Source: AP-15 sp963781215
GTDB taxonomy: Bacteria > Pseudomonadota > Alphaproteobacteria > ATCC43930 > CGMCC-115725
Assembly: GCA_963781215.1 (NCBI GenBank)
Contig: CAWAFE010000018.1
Location: forward strand, 21,762 to 85,761
Reading direction: 5' to 3'
DNA length: 64,000 nucleotides
Positions within the stretch are counted from its first letter, which is position 1, and every line of letters starts with the position of its first letter. Positions 61,845 through 64,000 of this stretch are shown here, piece by piece. Both the position numbers and the translations under genes were made by a program. The notes under the pieces are model-generated. The model was not told where the DNA came from, did no database searches, and was given only the letters and a program-made list of their open reading frames with translations.

Positions 61845-63219
61845 ATGATGACGCAGGAGCTGACGCCAATCGAGCGGCAGGCGCTCGATCATGTCTGGAT
61901 CCACAGCGCGCGCTGGCTCGACCTGGCCGAGCGCGACGGGCTCAGGGTCATGGTGCGCGGCGAGGGCTGCAACCTTTTCGACGCGCACGGCCGCGCCTAT
62001 CTCGACGGCCTTTCGGGCCTCTATGTCGTTAACGTCGGTCATGGCCGCGCCGAGATCGCCGAGGCGATGGCGAAACAGGCGCGCGAGCTCGCCTATGTCT
62101 CGTCCGCCAGCTACACGAACCTCGCCGCGGTCGAGCTTGCCGACGTGCTCGCCGGGCTGACGCCGGGCGACCTCGACCGGTTCTTTTTTTGCTCGGGCGG
62201 CTCGGAGGCGATCGAGAGCGCGATGAAGATCGCCAAGCAGGTGCAGGCGATGCGCGGCTTTCCCAGACGCTACAAGGTGATCGCCCGGCGCGGCGGCTAT
62301 CACGGCGCCACCTTCGGTGCGATGAGCATCACCTCGTCACGCAATGAGAAGTATTTTGGCCCCTTCATGTACGGCGTCAGCTTCGTGCCGTCGCCAAACC
62401 GCTACCGCAACGATTTCGGCATCGACGGCGAAGCCGGCGACCTCGCCTGCGCCGAGGCGATCGAGCAGGAGATCCTGACACAGGGGCCGGATACGGTGGC
62501 GGCGGTGATCGGCGAACCGATCTCGGTCTCCAACTCGAACCACGTCCCTTCGAAGCACTATTGGCAGCGGGTCCGCCAGATCTGCGACACCCACGGCGTG
62601 CTATTGATCATGGACGAGGTGATCAACGGCTTCGGCCGCACCGGGACGATGTTCGCCACCGAGCAGTTCGGCGTCGTGCCCGATTTGATGACGATGGCCA
62701 AGGGGCTGTCGTCCGGCTACGCCCCGATCGCCGCGGTGGCGGTCGGCAGCCCGACTGTTCGACGAGTTCAAGAACCAGGACGTGGCGCTGGCCCATCTCT
62801 TGACCTTCGGCGGCCAGGCGGTCAGCTGTGCGGCGGCCTTGAAGAACATCGAGATCCTGCAGCGCGAGGAACTGCCGCAGCGCAGCGCGCGGCACGGTAA
62901 GTACCTCTTGGGCCTCCTCGAGCAGCTGCGATCACACCCGACGGTCGGCGACGTGCGCGGCCTCGGCCTGATGTGCGCCATCGAGTTGGTCAAGGACAAG
63001 GCGGCGAAGGAGCCCTTCGGCTGGGGCCAGGCTGCCGCGGCTCACCCCTTCTGCCGCCGCGTCTCTGAGCTGATGGAGGAGCGCGGGCTCCTGACTCGCG
63101 TCTTCATGGCGATCCAGCTCTGCCCGCCGCTGGTCATCGCCAAGGACGAGATCGACCGGATGGTCGGGATCGTCGACGACAGCCTGCGGATCGCCGAGCG
63201 CGAATTCGGCTTTGCCTGA
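61845..63219 (+). pseudogene. Class III aminotransferase, interrupted by a +1 frameshift
   Basis: It starts MMTQELTPIERQALDHVWIH after GGGAGG. It shows LDGLSGLYVVNVGHGRAEIA, FFFCSGGSEAIESAMKIAKQ (cofactor-phosphate loop), RRGGYHGATFGAMSI, LLIMDEVINGFGRTGTMF (Asp binding the PLP nitrogen) and DLMTMAKGLSSGYAP with the Schiff-base Lys. After 62750 the frame changes, and the rest (KNQDVALAHLLTFGGQAVSC to the stop) is in another frame. Removing one C from CCC at 62750-62752 gives 457 residues, normal for omega-amino acid:pyruvate aminotransferases. The substrate is probably an omega-amino acid or amine. Confidence 0.85.
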
Positions 63220-63235
63220 TCTATCGGAGGAACCG

Positions 63236-64000
63236 ATGACCTACGAGCATATCCTAGTCGACCGCGAGGACGGGGTCGGCATCGTTACCTTGAACCGGCC
63301 CGACAAGCTCAACGCGATGAACCGGCAGCTTTCCGGCGAATTGCGCGAGGCGGTCAAGGCGCTCGACGCCGACGACGGCATCGGCTGCATCGTCGTCACC
63401 GGCGCCGGCGACCGCGCGTTTTCGGCCGGCGGCGACATTCACGAACAGCGCGAGGACGACCGTCGGTTTACCCAGGAGGAGCTCGACGCCCGCCGCGGTC
63501 GGGGCAGCTTCGAGATCGCCGCCTCGGCCAAGCCGACGATCGGCATGATGAACGGCCTCGCCTATGGCGGGGCGGCGGTGCTGGCCTCCTCGCTCGACAT
63601 GCGGGTCGGCTGCGAGGACACCCGCTTTCGCTTTCTGGCGGCGGCCTACGGCAGGATCAACAGCACCTGGACGTTGCCCAACCAGGTCGGCTGGCCGATC
63701 GCCAAGGAGCTTTTGTTCACCGCCCGCGTGGTCGAGGCCGAGGAGGCTTGGCGCATCGGCCTCCTGAACCATCTTGTGCCGCGCGACCAGCTCCGCGCGA
63801 AGACGATGGACATCGCCCGCATGATCGCCGGCAACAATCGGGCCGCGGTGATCGGGGTCAAGGCGCTCTTGCTGAAGCAGATGGCGCAGACCCTCGAACA
63901 GCAATACGAGGAGGAGCGCGACTACACGACCCACGTCGTGCGCGGCGCCCGCGCCGAGGAAGCCTTCCCCGAATTCATCGCCCGCCGCGGCCGCCCGCTC
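63236..64000 (+). CDS. Enoyl-CoA hydratase/isomerase family protein, cut by window edge
   Basis: 255 codons visible and still open at the edge. The crotonase fold is shown by VGIVTLNRPDKLNAMNRQL, CIVVTGAGDRAFSAGGDIHEQ (oxyanion-hole region, first loop), KPTIGMMNGLAYGGAAVLAS and LDMRVGCEDTRFRFLAAAYG. The second-loop glycine is present, but the usual Glu pair of true hydratases is not obvious. GGAGG precedes the ATG, 16 nt after the aminotransferase stop, so the two are probably one transcript. A carboxylated or amino-derived acyl-CoA substrate is possible from that context. Confidence 0.88.
   Translation, partial: MTYEHILVDREDGVGIVTLNRPDKLNAMNRQLSGELREAVKALDADDGIGCIVVTGAGDRAFSAGGDIHEQREDDRRFTQEELDARRGRGSFEIAASAKPTIGMMNGLAYGGAAVLASSLDMRVGCEDTRFRFLAAAYGRINSTWTLPNQVGWPIAKELLFTARVVEAEEAWRIGLLNHLVPRDQLRAKTMDIARMIAGNNRAAVIGVKALLLKQMAQTLEQQYEEERDYTTHVVRGARAEEAFPEFIARRGRPL

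Overview
The window is GC-rich chromosomal DNA from an alphaproteobacterium. The best marker is the order (pepA, divergent)–lptF–lptG–lptD–surA–pdxA–rsmA at the left edge, which is a typical alphaproteobacterial outer-membrane biogenesis block. I would place it near Rhodospirillales or Hyphomicrobiales, but the genus cannot be read from the sequence. No rRNA, tRNA or CRISPR array was seen. The rest is accessory catabolic and transport DNA with many small duplications, repeats and broken genes.

Layout. 0-9 kb: leucyl aminopeptidase, the LPS-export/SurA/PdxA/RsmA operon. 9.5-18.4 kb: a split thiamine-diphosphate (ThDP) decarboxylase, a Phd/VapC pair, an orphan gene with a good promoter, a second ThDP enzyme, a Tat-exported transglutaminase-like protein, a polysaccharide deacetylase, a GNAT protein, a cis-prenyltransferase and a DUF992 protein. 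18.7-25.7 kb: four tandem paralogous ABC solute-binding proteins with no permease or ATPase, converging with zero spacing on a Rieske oxygenase operon (25.7-28.0 kb). 28.1-32.4 kb: a second toxin-antitoxin pair with a frameshifted toxin, an adhesin-like remnant, and an oxalyl-CoA-decarboxylase-like enzyme with a frameshifted CoA-transferase. 32.5-41 kb: argC, gamma-carbonic anhydrase-like protein, HpaI-type aldolase, a scar region (tandem repeat, pxpC fragment, IS-end-like repeats, half an MFS gene), M20 amidohydrolase, lipoproteins, NIPSNAP, hydrolase and luciferase-like oxygenase. 41-44.1 kb: an S53 peptidase, a small secreted protein sharing a motif with it, and two Hsp20 chaperones, all co-oriented. 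44.3-47.1 kb: a truncated and a complete arfB flanking two genes. 47.3-53.6 kb: a molybdenum hydroxylase operon with two large subunits and a MoaD-like protein. 53.8-56.2 kb: pxpC and an MFS transporter. 56.5-64 kb: PEP-CTERM protein, a YjfK/YjfL/YjfJ (PspA-family) operon, a DUF1906/CHAP-like protein, a class III aminotransferase and an enoyl-CoA hydratase running off the edge.

Two features shape interpretation. First, eight genes between 28 and 63 kb are each broken by exactly one extra base inside a 2-3 base homopolymer. Removing it restores full-length proteins, so many apparent pseudogenes are probably assembly errors. Second, several short duplications (pxpC 3' end, arfB 3' end, a 20-bp tandem repeat) and three families of palindromic repeats mark past rearrangement. 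The most interesting biological leads are the orphan solute-binding-protein array and the Hsp20/S53-peptidase cluster with its shared RAHTNF motif.
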